Source of the DNA: an uncultured Lachnospiraceae bacterium | GTDB lineage: Bacteria > Bacillota > Clostridia > Lachnospirales > Lachnospiraceae | Reading direction: 5' to 3' | NCBI GenBank assembly: GCA_934352055.1 | Contig: CAKRJY010000001.1 | Coordinates: forward strand, 496,001 to 560,000 | Length of the DNA stretch: 64,000 nt | Shown here: in pieces, positions 1 to 9,830 of the stretch | Position numbering within the stretch: position 1 is the first letter of the stretch | Layout: each line of letters begins with the position of its first letter | Translations under genes and position numbers: made by a program | Notes under the pieces: generated by a model | The model's database searches: none | Told to the model about the DNA's origin: nothing | Seen by the model: only the letters and a program-made list of their open reading frames with translations

Positions 1-496
1 GATAACGAACTATCGGTCCTGCTATCAATTGCGGAAACATTGCAATATATAACGCAAGTTTAAAGATATTTTTCTGGACTTTAATCTCACCTCTATACAA
101 ATCTACTATATATGACAAACTCTGAAATGTAAAAAAAGAAATTCCAATAGGAAGTGCTATTTCCCTTAATGGTATATGCAAATTAGCAACTAAATTAATA
201 TTAGTAATAGCAAAATCCAAATATTTGAATACAAACAGCAAGCCCAAATTAATAGTTATTGCTAATATTAAAAAAACTTTTTGGTAGCTATTTTTCATTC
301 CGATAGCCAAACCAAATACGTAATTAACAACAATTGATGTTAACATCACTAAAACAAATTTTGGTTCCCCCCACCAATAAAAAATAAGTGAAGCAACTAA
401 TAATACATAATTTTTTATTTTATATGGTGTAATATAATATACCGCTAGAGTTATCGGCAAAAAGCAAAACAAAAATATACTAGAACTAAAGACCAT
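1..496 (-). CDS. MBOAT-family O-acyltransferase (AlgI-like), 3' end outside the window
   Basis: The first 165 codons of a polytopic membrane protein are present; the gene runs off the left edge. It starts at the ATG at 496-494, six bases after an AGGAG on the minus strand, one base after the TGA of the glycosyltransferase upstream. The translation opens with a membrane segment (MVFSSSIFLFCF), then has FYWWGEPKF, a VFKYLDF stretch, and PIGISFFTFQSLSYIVDLYR followed by FPQLIAGPIVRY, which are landmarks of the AlgI/DltB-like MBOAT family. Members transfer acyl, usually acetyl, groups across the membrane onto polysaccharides. As the last visible gene of the glf transcription unit it probably O-acetylates the polymer made here. 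The catalytic His region lies outside the window. Confidence 0.85.
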   Translation of the reverse strand, partial: MVFSSSIFLFCFLPITLAVYYITPYKIKNYVLLVASLIFYWWGEPKFVLVMLTSIVVNYVFGLAIGMKNSYQKVFLILAITINLGLLFVFKYLDFAITNINLVANLHIPLREIALPIGISFFTFQSLSYIVDLYRGEIKVQKNIFKLALYIAMFPQLIAGPIVRY

Positions 497-497
497 A

Positions 498-2066
498 TCA
501 TACTCCTCCCGATAACTTTCTTGCCATCATTTTAATTGCATCATTCTTTGTTGAATAATAATTATATTCAGCAATTTTTACACCTGTAAAAGAAGCAAAT
601 GTTTTATAAAATGCTTCCATAATTTGTTTATTTAATTCGATATCAATTCTGTCGTATCTTGTTCTCAAATACGGTATAACAGAGTATTCAAAATATTGGG
701 CTAATTCTTGTGGCATCTCAATCTTTTTTCCAGTATTTTTATCATATACCAAAGACGGTATAATAGAATCAAGTATCTCATCCAGTTGTTGATCATATAT
801 ACCATCCATAACTTTTTTGTCCTCTACTACTAATGCTTGTTTCAAAACATCATTAACCATTATAATATACTCATCTAGTGCTTTTTCTTCAAACTTATTA
901 CACATCGAATTGATAAATGTGTTTATATACATATATTCTTCTGCTATTTCATCAATCAATTGTTTTTCAGAGCGCTCTACCATCGGAAAATCTGTGAGCA
1001 ACTCCTTAATTCTTTTGACATCAACATAACATCTTTTTAAATTATACAAAGCACTTCTATTATGCGAATGCAACACTCTTGTAGATGCAACTAGGCCTAT
1101 TGTATAACCATCTCGAATTAATTTAAGACCCAAATCCAAATCTTCAGCAAAGCTCCCATGATATCCATACTTGAGAAATACATCCTTTTTTATAAGACAT
1201 GTTACATCACATAATTGAGCATTGACGCGCATATTATAATAATCCTGTTTGTCTGGCATACTACCTATTTTATCTTGTTCAAACACTCCTAGAAAACGCA
1301 TATGTGATTCGATATCTATTTTATACTTCATATCTCCCTGTGAAGTTTCCAATTCCATTGGTGACACTGCTACCACATGTCCTTGAATAATTGGTGCGAA
1401 CAATCTATACAGCCAATATTCATCTGTAGGTATGGCGTCCTGTGTCATAAAAAGTAGATAATCTCCTGTTGCATTCTTTGCTCCTAAATTACGAGCATAC
1501 GAATGCGAAAATTCTTCTTGAGTTATTTGAATTACCCTTGCTCCAAACAATTTTCCTATCTCTATTGTTTCATCTGTACTACCTGAATCTACCATGATCA
1601 ATTCTACATCTGCAATTCCCAATTGTGTAGAAAGAAGTCCAAACTGCCTTATCAAAGTATCTGCTCCATTATACGTTGGAACAATGACTGAAATTTTAGC
1701 TCCTAATTCGGGTTCTCTTTTACATTGTTCGATAGATGGTGTCAGAATAATTTTATCTTCATTTACCATTGCTATGTCTTGGTTGTGACTTCGGCGCAAA
1801 CATCTTCCTAAAAATCTAGTAACTCTATTATGGAATACGCGGTAAGATTTTGATGCATATATCCGTTGTAGTTCCTGTTCCAATTGCAACACAGTCTGTT
1901 GCAAATTGGCATTTTCAGAAATCATTTTTTTGTTTTCGGAATACAATTTCTCATTGTCTGCCAGAATGCGATTGCGTTCCTCCTGTTGTTCTTGATGCTT
2001 CAAAAAGAAGTCGTCCAATATTTTTTTTTCTAAATCATGATTTATTTCTATCATCTTTTTCACCAA
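498..2066 (-). CDS. GT2 glycosyltransferase with N-terminal coiled coil (rhamnosyltransferase-like)
   Basis: 522 residues. Residues about 10-75 are rich in E, Q, K and N in heptads and look like a coiled coil, ending in the ASKSYRVF turn often seen before glycosyltransferase domains. A GT-A domain follows from about residue 125: KISVIVPTYNG, VDSGSTDETIEIG, RNLGA, then FMTQDAIP as the metal-binding region and FAEDLDLGLKLIRDGY with the likely catalytic base. The TQDA variant resembles RfbF-type rhamnosyltransferases and the gene at 12001-13035. About 190 C-terminal residues are unassigned. The start overlaps the previous gene by 32 bases. A run of nine A on the coding strand lies near the 5' end (codons for LEKKIL). 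Cytoplasmic; donor probably dTDP-rhamnose by context (inference). Confidence 0.8.
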   Translation of the reverse strand: MVKKMIEINHDLEKKILDDFFLKHQEQQEERNRILADNEKLYSENKKMISENANLQQTVLQLEQELQRIYASKSYRVFHNRVTRFLGRCLRRSHNQDIAMVNEDKIILTPSIEQCKREPELGAKISVIVPTYNGADTLIRQFGLLSTQLGIADVELIMVDSGSTDETIEIGKLFGARVIQITQEEFSHSYARNLGAKNATGDYLLFMTQDAIPTDEYWLYRLFAPIIQGHVVAVSPMELETSQGDMKYKIDIESHMRFLGVFEQDKIGSMPDKQDYYNMRVNAQLCDVTCLIKKDVFLKYGYHGSFAEDLDLGLKLIRDGYTIGLVASTRVLHSHNRSALYNLKRCYVDVKRIKELLTDFPMVERSEKQLIDEIAEEYMYINTFINSMCNKFEEKALDEYIIMVNDVLKQALVVEDKKVMDGIYDQQLDEILDSIIPSLVYDKNTGKKIEMPQELAQYFEYSVIPYLRTRYDRIDIELNKQIMEAFYKTFASFTGVKIAEYNYYSTKNDAIKMMARKLSGGV

Positions 2067-4230
2067 TCAATGAAATAACATTTTCTTCAAAAATCTTTCG
2101 ATCAAAATATTGCAAAAAAGTATTTCTGCTCTGTTTACAAACCGACTCTAATTTATCGCGCATTAAAAGCACTTCATGAATTTTCTCTGCCAAATGTTTG
2201 GCTGATTCTGTTTCAAAGATAAATCCGTTTTCCCCATCCTCTATCAAATAAGATGTTCCTGTTCCAGTAGAACAAATACATATATTTCCTAAAGACATGT
2301 TCTCTGCTAAAACTACTGGCATTGGATCATCTCTCGATGGACATATGATACAATCCGTCCTAGCATACAGTTCAAATAACTCACTACGATTTACCTCTGT
2401 CAAAAGCTTAACATTAGAAAAATGTTTCTCCGCCTTACATATCATCTCAGTTATACGCTGATCATATTGAGCACCAATAAAAATAAATTCCGAATTGCAC
2501 AAATCATAATAATTTAGATAACTTAATGCTTTAATTAAAACATCTTGACCTTTTCGTTCAATAAACGATGCCACACACATAAATCTTACTCTTTGAGCAT
2601 TAATTCCAAATTTTTTTTCATGCCATCCCAAATCTTCAACACCATATAGCAACTGTTTACCTGGATATGCATATCCCGCTTTATACGCTTGCTGTTTTGC
2701 ATATTCACCACCATACAGTATCTGTACATTTTCTTCTAATTTATCCGGCAATTTGCCTTTGTACATATCAAAAGACACTTCTCCTTCATGTAGCCACCAA
2801 AAAACACGTTTCTTTTGTCTCTGTACAAACGGATGGGTAACAATCGTACAAGCAAAAACAACGTCTGCCTCATTCGCAAAAACATCCGAAATCGTATTAA
2901 TTTTCAACTCGTTAAATACGTGTGGATCGATAACAACTGTTATACCATTCTGTACTAACTCGTCTCTTAGTTGGCCTAATGTAGGCGAAACAAAAATCAC
3001 CTGATATCCATTATCCCGCAGAACATATGCCAAATCTTGTAGCACAACTGGTGCGCCAGTCCTTGTAAGTTCATGCGACACTAACAAAGCTCTCTTTTCT
3101 TTCCTTTCCCTATTTATACCATCATTTTCGGCTAGGAATAGTTGTAATCCAGCTCCTTTTGTACTTGCATAAATATTCAGAAGTTGAGTATCCACATAAT
3201 TTAGCTTTGCGCTCACATCAACTAGTTCCGCGACTTTTTTATATACACATGTATCTCGTTCTACATCTAATTGACCAATAATACTATCTATTAACTTAAT
3301 TCCTTTTGGAAACATTTCCATATGATTTCTAGAATCATGTTCTAACGTATCTAATATCTGATATTCTAATTCATTATGATTTGACGCAATCGGAATTGGA
3401 ACATACCCCTTCTTAGTATCTCCACCATACAATGACATAACTTTGTTTTCTGGATTATATTTTCCAAACATAGCATCCTGTGGGAACCGAAACTCTTGCA
3501 TTTTATTATCCATCATCATTTGATGATAAGATGATTTTTCAATATATATATTCTGCTGAAATTTCTTTTCCATCTGCTCATAGATTTCTATTTCTAGAGA
3601 TGTAATTCCAAAATGTTTATATCCATCTGTTGGAAACCATTCTTGTCGATTTCCCAACATAAAATAATCGCGCAATGCGCGATAATATATGTAATTAAAA
3701 GGTATAGGGAAATCAAATGTCCATTCATAATCAATAATTGCGTCTAAGTCACCTTCTCTGCAAATTATATTTGAAAAGATGCAATCTATATCTGCTATTG
3801 ATGTGGCCAATAAACCCTCTGGTAATTCAATATCTCCAAACCATTGTTTAAATTCTTCTGTCATATAAAATGGCTGCGAAAATTGCGGTTGCTTCAATTT
3901 ATCAAATAGGTTAAATATCATTTTTTCAGCAACATCAACATTCCCTTCCGCATACACTTTGTCTAGTTTTGCCTCAAACTCTTCGCCAGATACATATTCA
4001 ATATCAACATAGTCTTCATGCCATTCACAAGCTGGCAGGAAAAATATTCCTTCATACTCTTTTTCCAATTGGTCACGGCATTCTTTTATATGGTGTATGT
4101 GATTAAACGCTTCTTGTTCCAGCGCTTTTTTTACAACAGTATATTTTGAACCTTGCTGTTCTAAAATTGTTGTTATTCTATATATCTTTTTTCTATTAAA
4201 TGAATTTTTTATATATATAACTTGTTTCAT
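2035..4230 (-). CDS. APH/kinase-like domain fused to a GT4 glycosyltransferase
   Basis: 731 residues in two parts. The N-terminal part has the layout of an aminoglycoside-phosphotransferase/protein-kinase fold: VVKKALEQEAFNHI near residues 32-45 (candidate ATP-binding Lys and helix-C Glu), DIEYVSGEEFE near 76-86 as hinge, then DCIFSN at 149-154 where Asp and Asn keep the D-x4-N catalytic-loop spacing, and IIDYEW at 165-170 in the DFG position. From about residue 385 there is a GT-B, family 4 transferase: LLVSHELTRTGAP, FMCVASFIERKGQDVLIKAL, then ICPSRDDPMPVVLAENM. It overlaps the methyltransferase upstream by four bases (ATGA type). By position and content it recalls WbdD, the kinase/methyltransferase that caps ABC-exported O-antigen; that role is inferred. 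Confidence 0.75.
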   Translation of the reverse strand: MKQVIYIKNSFNRKKIYRITTILEQQGSKYTVVKKALEQEAFNHIHHIKECRDQLEKEYEGIFFLPACEWHEDYVDIEYVSGEEFEAKLDKVYAEGNVDVAEKMIFNLFDKLKQPQFSQPFYMTEEFKQWFGDIELPEGLLATSIADIDCIFSNIICREGDLDAIIDYEWTFDFPIPFNYIYYRALRDYFMLGNRQEWFPTDGYKHFGITSLEIEIYEQMEKKFQQNIYIEKSSYHQMMMDNKMQEFRFPQDAMFGKYNPENKVMSLYGGDTKKGYVPIPIASNHNELEYQILDTLEHDSRNHMEMFPKGIKLIDSIIGQLDVERDTCVYKKVAELVDVSAKLNYVDTQLLNIYASTKGAGLQLFLAENDGINRERKEKRALLVSHELTRTGAPVVLQDLAYVLRDNGYQVIFVSPTLGQLRDELVQNGITVVIDPHVFNELKINTISDVFANEADVVFACTIVTHPFVQRQKKRVFWWLHEGEVSFDMYKGKLPDKLEENVQILYGGEYAKQQAYKAGYAYPGKQLLYGVEDLGWHEKKFGINAQRVRFMCVASFIERKGQDVLIKALSYLNYYDLCNSEFIFIGAQYDQRITEMICKAEKHFSNVKLLTEVNRSELFELYARTDCIICPSRDDPMPVVLAENMSLGNICICSTGTGTSYLIEDGENGFIFETESAKHLAEKIHEVLLMRDKLESVCKQSRNTFLQYFDRKIFEENVISLIGEKDDRNKS

Positions 4231-5048
4231 TGGATTTGTTTCCTTCTACAAACAACTAAAAAATCCTCAAAAAAATAATCATAAATATTATCTTTGAGCA
4301 GTAACGAAGCAGCTTTTTTTTCATCAAAGAACCTATATCGTTCATAATTAACATTTGTTATCTCTTCTATTTCATCTTCTGGTAACATTCGATCATCTGA
4401 ATATATCTGTTGTGGACAATTTGCATCTGGATAAGGATAATAATATTTTCTACAATCAAGATGCATTTGCATCATCAATCGATCAATTTCTCCTTTTGTA
4501 TATCCCTCTTCACCATGATACATATCCTTTTCTCTGGAATTCGCAAATAATTCACCTGATTCATATGGATTACCGTTCCAATGACTCAATCCCATTTTGT
4601 TCGAAACATTCAGAACAACTTTTCCATTAGCACTTAAATTCGAACAAATTATAGAAAGAAGAGACAAATCACGATTTATAATAATCCAATCGAATACAAC
4701 ATCTGCATATTGCAAATTATATTGTTCCCAAGATAATACTTTAACATTATTTTTATCCTTAAATCTCACTGTTTGTATTTGATGCCATTCTTCAATAGGT
4801 TCCAAAAATACTGTTTCTATCCCTTGATTAATAATGTTCATATAACCAGCACCATAATCAGCATTAACAACAAGAATTCTTTCATTTTGTTCAAACGACA
4901 ACCATCCATATAAGCCTTCTTTTTGCGGCGAAAAGCACGTCCACAAATCTGGATTTCCACTCTTATATGCTATATTTTCCCATTGGTCCTCCGAAACATT
5001 ATTCATAATATTATTAATATAGGCAATATCTTTTGGCAGCATTGTCAT
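4227..5048 (-). CDS. SAM-dependent methyltransferase-like protein
   Basis: 273 residues. A Rossmann-type motif I is visible as LVVNADYGAGYMNII near residue 65, with FLEPIEEWH following as the acidic motif II, and FDWIIINRDLSLL then GKVVLNVSNKMG as motifs IV and V of class I methyltransferases. It sits exactly between the exporter ATPase and the kinase/GT4 protein with four-base ATGA overlaps on both sides, so the three are translationally coupled. In O9a-type systems a terminal methyl or methyl-phosphate group stops chain growth and is recognised by the Wzt C-terminal domain; the arrangement here fits that idea but the substrate is unknown. A general sugar methyltransferase is the alternative. 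Confidence 0.65.
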   Translation of the reverse strand: MTMLPKDIAYINNIMNNVSEDQWENIAYKSGNPDLWTCFSPQKEGLYGWLSFEQNERILVVNADYGAGYMNIINQGIETVFLEPIEEWHQIQTVRFKDKNNVKVLSWEQYNLQYADVVFDWIIINRDLSLLSIICSNLSANGKVVLNVSNKMGLSHWNGNPYESGELFANSREKDMYHGEEGYTKGEIDRLMMQMHLDCRKYYYPYPDANCPQQIYSDDRMLPEDEIEEITNVNYERYRFFDEKKAASLLLKDNIYDYFFEDFLVVCRRKQIQ

Positions 5049-6352
5049 AATTTCTCCACTTCTACCTGAGACTCCATATCATAAAATCCCACTGTATTTT
5101 TTTCAGCAACAACGGATATACTTAATATATCATACAGTCTATGATAAGCAACTAATTCTCCGTTCTTATCATATCCTGTACAACTCATAGATAACAGATA
5201 ATCGCCACCTTGCAATGTCATTTTTTGAGTAAATGTAGCGACATATACGTCACCTTTTTGTGCATATTTAACTTGTTTTCCCTCATACAATGTGTTAGTC
5301 CCAGTAATATCAATTCCCTTAATTGTTTTAAATGTGTAAGTAAAAATAGGTTCTGTTATATCTTCATGAAACTCTATTTTTGTTTTGATTTGAAAAACGG
5401 TTCCTTTCACAATTGCACTTGATAAATTTCCGCTATCATCAACAACAGCAAAATCGATAATTTCCGCCCTTCTATTACCATATTCATTAACATTCGGGTT
5501 AATTTCAAATGAGTTTTTCCATTCTCCTTTCACCTTTTGTATATGCGATTTTCCTCGAAGATCATCCTGGTCTGTTGTCATTTGCTGTTCTTGAGTCTCT
5601 AAAGCCTCCTCCTCACTTGTACCAGTTAATAGCTTCTTATATAAATCAATCATATCCTTAGGTGTTCCTTCTGCCATTTTATTTCCTTTGTTAAGTAATA
5701 TGACAGAATCGCAATATTTTGATATGCTCCCAAGATCATGGCTAACAAACAAAATTGTTTTTCCCATCTTCTTAAATTCCTCAAACTTGTTGTAACACTT
5801 TGCTTGAAAAAAAACATCTCCAACAGATAATGCTTCATCAACAATAAGTATTTCCGGATCAATATTAATTGCAACAGCAAAGGCCAATCTTACAAACATA
5901 CCTGAGGAATAGGTTTTAACTGGTTGATACACAAAATCTCCTATATCCGCAAAACTTAATATATCATCCAGTTTTTCATCTATTTCTTCTTTTGAAAATC
6001 CAATCATGGTTCCATTCAAATAGATATTTTCAATCCCTGTATACTCCATGTTGAATCCTGCTCCCAATTCCAATAACGCAGATATTCTACCATCAATATT
6101 CAGTTCACCTTCCGTTGGTTGTAATACTCCTGTAATAATTTTTAGAATTGTTGATTTACCAGCACCATTTGTTCCTATTATCCCAACTGTTTCTCCCTTT
6201 CTTACTGAAAAAGATAAGTCATGCAACGCATAATGCTCCCTGTAACGTGGTTTTTTTGATAATCCAAATGCATCGATTATACGATCTCTATTTCGATCAT
6301 ACAACTTATACATTTTGCTTATATTTTTTACCTCTATTGCATATTCACTCAT
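5045..6352 (-). CDS. wzt: polysaccharide ABC exporter ATPase with C-terminal carbohydrate-binding-type domain (Wzt/TagH-like)
   Basis: 435 residues. The nucleotide-binding domain occupies about 1-235: Walker A GTNGAGKST at 60-68, signature YSSGM at 148-152, Walker B ILIVDEA at 168-174, and the switch His in FVSHDLGS. A charged linker follows and then a beta-rich C-terminal domain (about 270-435) as in Wzt proteins that bind the capped end of their own polymer. The start has AGGAG eight bases upstream. The permease lies immediately upstream in the same unit. It powers export of an undecaprenyl-linked polysaccharide. The extra domain is consistent with export of a chain carrying a specific terminal modification, for which the next two genes are candidates. 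Confidence 0.88.
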   Translation of the reverse strand: MSEYAIEVKNISKMYKLYDRNRDRIIDAFGLSKKPRYREHYALHDLSFSVRKGETVGIIGTNGAGKSTILKIITGVLQPTEGELNIDGRISALLELGAGFNMEYTGIENIYLNGTMIGFSKEEIDEKLDDILSFADIGDFVYQPVKTYSSGMFVRLAFAVAINIDPEILIVDEALSVGDVFFQAKCYNKFEEFKKMGKTILFVSHDLGSISKYCDSVILLNKGNKMAEGTPKDMIDLYKKLLTGTSEEEALETQEQQMTTDQDDLRGKSHIQKVKGEWKNSFEINPNVNEYGNRRAEIIDFAVVDDSGNLSSAIVKGTVFQIKTKIEFHEDITEPIFTYTFKTIKGIDITGTNTLYEGKQVKYAQKGDVYVATFTQKMTLQGGDYLLSMSCTGYDKNGELVAYHRLYDILSISVVAEKNTVGFYDMESQVEVEKL

Positions 6353-6368
6353 ATGGTCTGCTCCTCAT

Positions 6369-7196
6369 TTATAATACGTCTGCAAAATGATTTTGCAATT
6401 TTCTAAATATAGTTGTGCCAAAAACCAAGAACACTATGGTTATAATCCAATAATACAATGTCAAGCGAGGATGTTCCCAAAACCAAACTCCCGTAATCAA
6501 TGCATCTCGATATCCATTTACAACATAAAACATTGGGTTCAATTTTAAAATTGTCATAATAATTTTAGGAATTCTATTAGCCATTGCATCTATATTCCAC
6601 ATGATTGGCGTCATCCACATTCCAATCTGCAAAAAAACATTAATAATTTGCCCCAGATCCCTAAAAAAAACATTCATCGCTGATGTTGCATATATCATTC
6701 CCAATACCAACATGAACATAGCAAATGAATAATATATAATCTGCAACGTATACAACGTAGGATAATAACTATAACAGCAATATAGTACCAATGAAAACAC
6801 TATAAAAAACATATGTACAAATAAACTTGATATAGCTTTGACTACTGGCAATGTGCTTATTTTAAATACAACTTTTTTTACTAAATAATTATATTCTATC
6901 AATGCATTTGTCCCTGTTCCGAGCACTTCTGAGAAATAGAACCACGGAACTAATCCCGCGATCAACCACAAAACATACGGAACCTCTATTCCCTCTTTTG
7001 TTGATGCTGTCCCTGCATTTAAAGCCTTTGAAAAAACAAACCAATATACCAAAACAGTAACAATTGGATTTACAAAAGCCCATACTATTCCTAAATATGA
7101 ACCAGCAAACTTTTGCTTAAAATCATTTTTCGCTAAGTTCCATACAAGTTTTCTATTTTCTATTATTTCTTTTGGAATCGTCAACAATCGCAACAT
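6369..7196 (-). CDS. wzm: polysaccharide ABC exporter permease (Wzm/TagG-like, ABC-2 family)
   Basis: 275 residues with about six membrane segments. Near the N terminus it has the family landmark NDFKQKFAGSYLGIVWAF, followed by NPIVTVLVYWFVFS; near the C terminus FYVVNGYRDALI and a last helix before KLQNHFADVL. Length and pattern match TagG/Wzm/KpsM permeases. It pairs with the ATPase that starts 16 bases after its stop codon. It forms the membrane channel that moves the lipid-linked polymer from the cytoplasmic to the outer face. Confidence 0.9.
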   Translation of the reverse strand: MLRLLTIPKEIIENRKLVWNLAKNDFKQKFAGSYLGIVWAFVNPIVTVLVYWFVFSKALNAGTASTKEGIEVPYVLWLIAGLVPWFYFSEVLGTGTNALIEYNYLVKKVVFKISTLPVVKAISSLFVHMFFIVFSLVLYCCYSYYPTLYTLQIIYYSFAMFMLVLGMIYATSAMNVFFRDLGQIINVFLQIGMWMTPIMWNIDAMANRIPKIIMTILKLNPMFYVVNGYRDALITGVWFWEHPRLTLYYWIITIVFLVFGTTIFRKLQNHFADVL

Positions 7197-7199
7197 GCT

Positions 7200-8921
7200 T
7201 CACCTCTCATCTGCTCTTTTCATTTTTGCTTCGTGCCACCACACACCCACTCTTTGAATAAACAACCCCATTGCTATTATATTAAAAATAATAATTAGCG
7301 GATATGCTGCTATCAAATATACTGATGCGATAGCACGAAAAGAAGATATATGCGTATATGTTATTCCAACTACCAACACTGCATAACTTCCTATAATCCC
7401 TGAAAGGCAACTCCATTGCTCATAGTATGGCCTATATATCCTCTTCTTTATTGCTCCTATTATTAACTTCACTGTGATTACTAAATATATCACCACTGAA
7501 ACTAGCGATAACACCTCAAATATCTCATATATTCTTCGTATACTATTTATCAAATTAACTCGATGTATAGACCAATCAGATTGATACGATTCTATCGCAG
7601 GCATAACACACTGACTTTGTGTCAACGCTTGTACATTCAGCAAATACTCATATTCCCCCTGCGATACTATATTAGCAGCTTCTATTCCTTGAAAACCTGT
7701 CGTGTACATTATGCAGTCCTTCAAATTTGTCATCATCAATGACATATATTGTTTTCTCCATGGGCTAACCCAAGCTGACGGTAAGACACCTTCTCTTTGC
7801 TCCACTATTCCACTATTAATAGCATTATTGATTTCATTTACTACACTTTGGTAAAACTGTTCTGCATGTGATGGTGAATCGTAATATCCTGCCTGTTCTA
7901 CTGCTGATCTGAAAGCCCAAATAAACCAACCATCTTCGACGCTACCATCACCTATATTCGCATCGAATACATCCCATTCTTGTAATGTTTTATCTAAAAT
8001 ATTACTTATTGAATTTAATGTTGGGCTAATCGTGTACAGTGTCTCCAAATCGTTTTTCGTAATACTCACTCGCTCAATGTCATCATCTGTCTTTACACTT
8101 CGCATAGCTGCAATGCACTCTGGATAACTACCGTCTTCACAATCGTTTGCAAATGCCACTCCATATTTTTTATAATTAACTTCTCTAACTACATTCACTG
8201 CCATTACTGTTACTATTAATGGCATTATATATATAACTGTTTTCTTTAATAGTTTTTTCCAATCCATTCTCTTGTGCACCACTTCGTTAAGTAAATACAC
8301 TTCCATTAAAATTATAAAGAACATTTGGAATGGCACCAACCATATTGTATCTTCGCGTGTTAACCAAAATGCTGCAAATGATAGAGCGCCAGTTATTGAC
8401 CACCATATCATGCTACCTTCTTCGTTTTTTCGTCGAAAAAACAGAACCAACGTACATCCTATTACAATCATAACAAGTGGTTGAATTATCGCAGTTCTAT
8501 ATACCCGCTGATATCCTTCCACGCACATTGACGCAGGACTAAACAACAATACAGAAAAAAACACAAATCGAATAATATCTGACTTGATAATCATACTTAT
8601 AGCATACGTAAGTACCAAAACACCAATAATATACAGAACTGCCACCGCAAATTGATATGATACCCCTAATAAATTACATAATGCTAAAAAGAACGGAAAA
8701 AAGCATCCCTTAGACAATGTTATAGATGTATAGTCTCCCATCCAATCACCTTTTCTTATATGAAAAGCTTCTGTGATACACCAACCATCATCATTCACAT
8801 GTTGTTGTATTATATATACTGGAAGTCCCATACAAATCATCAACTTAGTAATGATAAAAATACATCCTAAAACCAACAATATCTTTTTCTTTTTACTCAG
8901 TGTTTTTATCTGTTCCAACAA
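7200..8921 (-). CDS. polytopic membrane protein, possibly a GT-C-type glycosyltransferase
   Basis: 573 residues with roughly ten hydrophobic segments. After the first helix a short loop carries HVNDDGWCITEAFHIRKGD and then SITLSKGCFFPFFLALC; an acidic pair in the first external loop is typical of GT-C enzymes that use lipid-phosphate-linked sugars. A large hydrophilic loop of about 200 residues lies in the middle of the protein, and two to four helices follow. I cannot assign it to a named family. It lies between rmlA and the exporter permease (4-base gap), so a role in modifying or handling the polymer outside the membrane is likely but unproven. Confidence 0.5.
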   Translation of the reverse strand: MLEQIKTLSKKKKILLVLGCIFIITKLMICMGLPVYIIQQHVNDDGWCITEAFHIRKGDWMGDYTSITLSKGCFFPFFLALCNLLGVSYQFAVAVLYIIGVLVLTYAISMIIKSDIIRFVFFSVLLFSPASMCVEGYQRVYRTAIIQPLVMIVIGCTLVLFFRRKNEEGSMIWWSITGALSFAAFWLTREDTIWLVPFQMFFIILMEVYLLNEVVHKRMDWKKLLKKTVIYIMPLIVTVMAVNVVREVNYKKYGVAFANDCEDGSYPECIAAMRSVKTDDDIERVSITKNDLETLYTISPTLNSISNILDKTLQEWDVFDANIGDGSVEDGWFIWAFRSAVEQAGYYDSPSHAEQFYQSVVNEINNAINSGIVEQREGVLPSAWVSPWRKQYMSLMMTNLKDCIMYTTGFQGIEAANIVSQGEYEYLLNVQALTQSQCVMPAIESYQSDWSIHRVNLINSIRRIYEIFEVLSLVSVVIYLVITVKLIIGAIKKRIYRPYYEQWSCLSGIIGSYAVLVVGITYTHISSFRAIASVYLIAAYPLIIIFNIIAMGLFIQRVGVWWHEAKMKRADER

Positions 8922-8950
8922 TTTTACCTATCCTTTACACTTTCTATTAT

Positions 8951-9829
8951 CTATAACCCTTCTGCTATCTCCATCAGGTATTTACCATAATCTGTTTTCA
9001 AAAGAGGCTGCGCTAGTTCAACTAACTGTTCTTTATCAATAAAGCCTCTCTTATACGCAATCTCTTCGATACAAGAAATATAAAGTCCCTGTCTCTTTTG
9101 GAATGCAGATACAAAATCTGCTGCTGCAAGAAGCATGTCATGATTTCCTGTATCGAGCCATGCAAATCCACGGCCTAATGTCTCTACATGTAAATCTCCT
9201 CTGTCAAGATATGCATTGTTTACTGCTGTTATTTCTAATTCTCCTCTTGCTGACGGTTGGATCGTCTTTGCAATCTCCACAACAGAATTATCATAGAAAT
9301 AAAGACCTGGTACTGCATAATTTGACTTTGGTTCTGCCGGCTTTTCTTCAATAGAAATAGCTTTTCCATTCTCATCAAACTCAACCACGCCATATTCTCT
9401 TGGATCTCTTACATAGTAACCAAAGATAGTTGCGCCAGATTCATTCTCTGTTCTTTCTGCAGCACGTCTTAATACCTGTGAAAAACTCTGTCCATAGAAA
9501 ATATTATCTCCAAGTACTAGTGCTACTGCATCTTTTCCAATAAAATCTGCACCAATAATAAATGCTTCTGCAAGTCCATTTGGCTGTTCCTGAATTGCAT
9601 ACTGAATATCCATACCCAGCTGACTACCATCTCCAAGCAACTCTTCAAATACGACAACATCTCTTGGTGTAGAAATAATCAAAACCTCGCGAATTCCTGC
9701 CAACATCAATGTTGATAATGGATAATAAATCATTGGCTTATCATATATTGGCATAATCTGCTTACTGATTGCCTTTGTTAATGGATATAATCTTGTTCCT
9801 GAACCACCTGCTAAAATAATACCTTTCAT
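8951..9829 (-). CDS. rmlA: glucose-1-phosphate thymidylyltransferase
   Basis: 292 residues, the usual RmlA length. It opens MKGIILAGGSGTRLYPLT, the nucleotidyltransferase signature, followed by SKQIMPIYDKPMIYYP, and has LVLGDNIFYG, EEKPAEPKSNYAVPGLYFYD and GRGFAWLDTGNHD, all characteristic of RmlA. It joins dTTP and glucose-1-phosphate to give dTDP-glucose, the first step to dTDP-L-rhamnose. The ATG is one base after the TAA of the upstream epimerase, with GGAGG nine bases before it. rmlB and rmlD are 22-26 kb away in another unit of the same locus. Confidence 0.96.
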   Translation of the reverse strand: MKGIILAGGSGTRLYPLTKAISKQIMPIYDKPMIYYPLSTLMLAGIREVLIISTPRDVVVFEELLGDGSQLGMDIQYAIQEQPNGLAEAFIIGADFIGKDAVALVLGDNIFYGQSFSQVLRRAAERTENESGATIFGYYVRDPREYGVVEFDENGKAISIEEKPAEPKSNYAVPGLYFYDNSVVEIAKTIQPSARGELEITAVNNAYLDRGDLHVETLGRGFAWLDTGNHDMLLAAADFVSAFQKRQGLYISCIEEIAYKRGFIDKEQLVELAQPLLKTDYGKYLMEIAEGL

Positions 9830-9830
9830 G

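Noticed and set aside
2015..2030. Nine-A run near the start of the coiled-coil glycosyltransferase as a second phase-variable tract
   Set aside because: The frame is intact through it and A runs are common in this AT-rich sequence; nothing suggests an off state.
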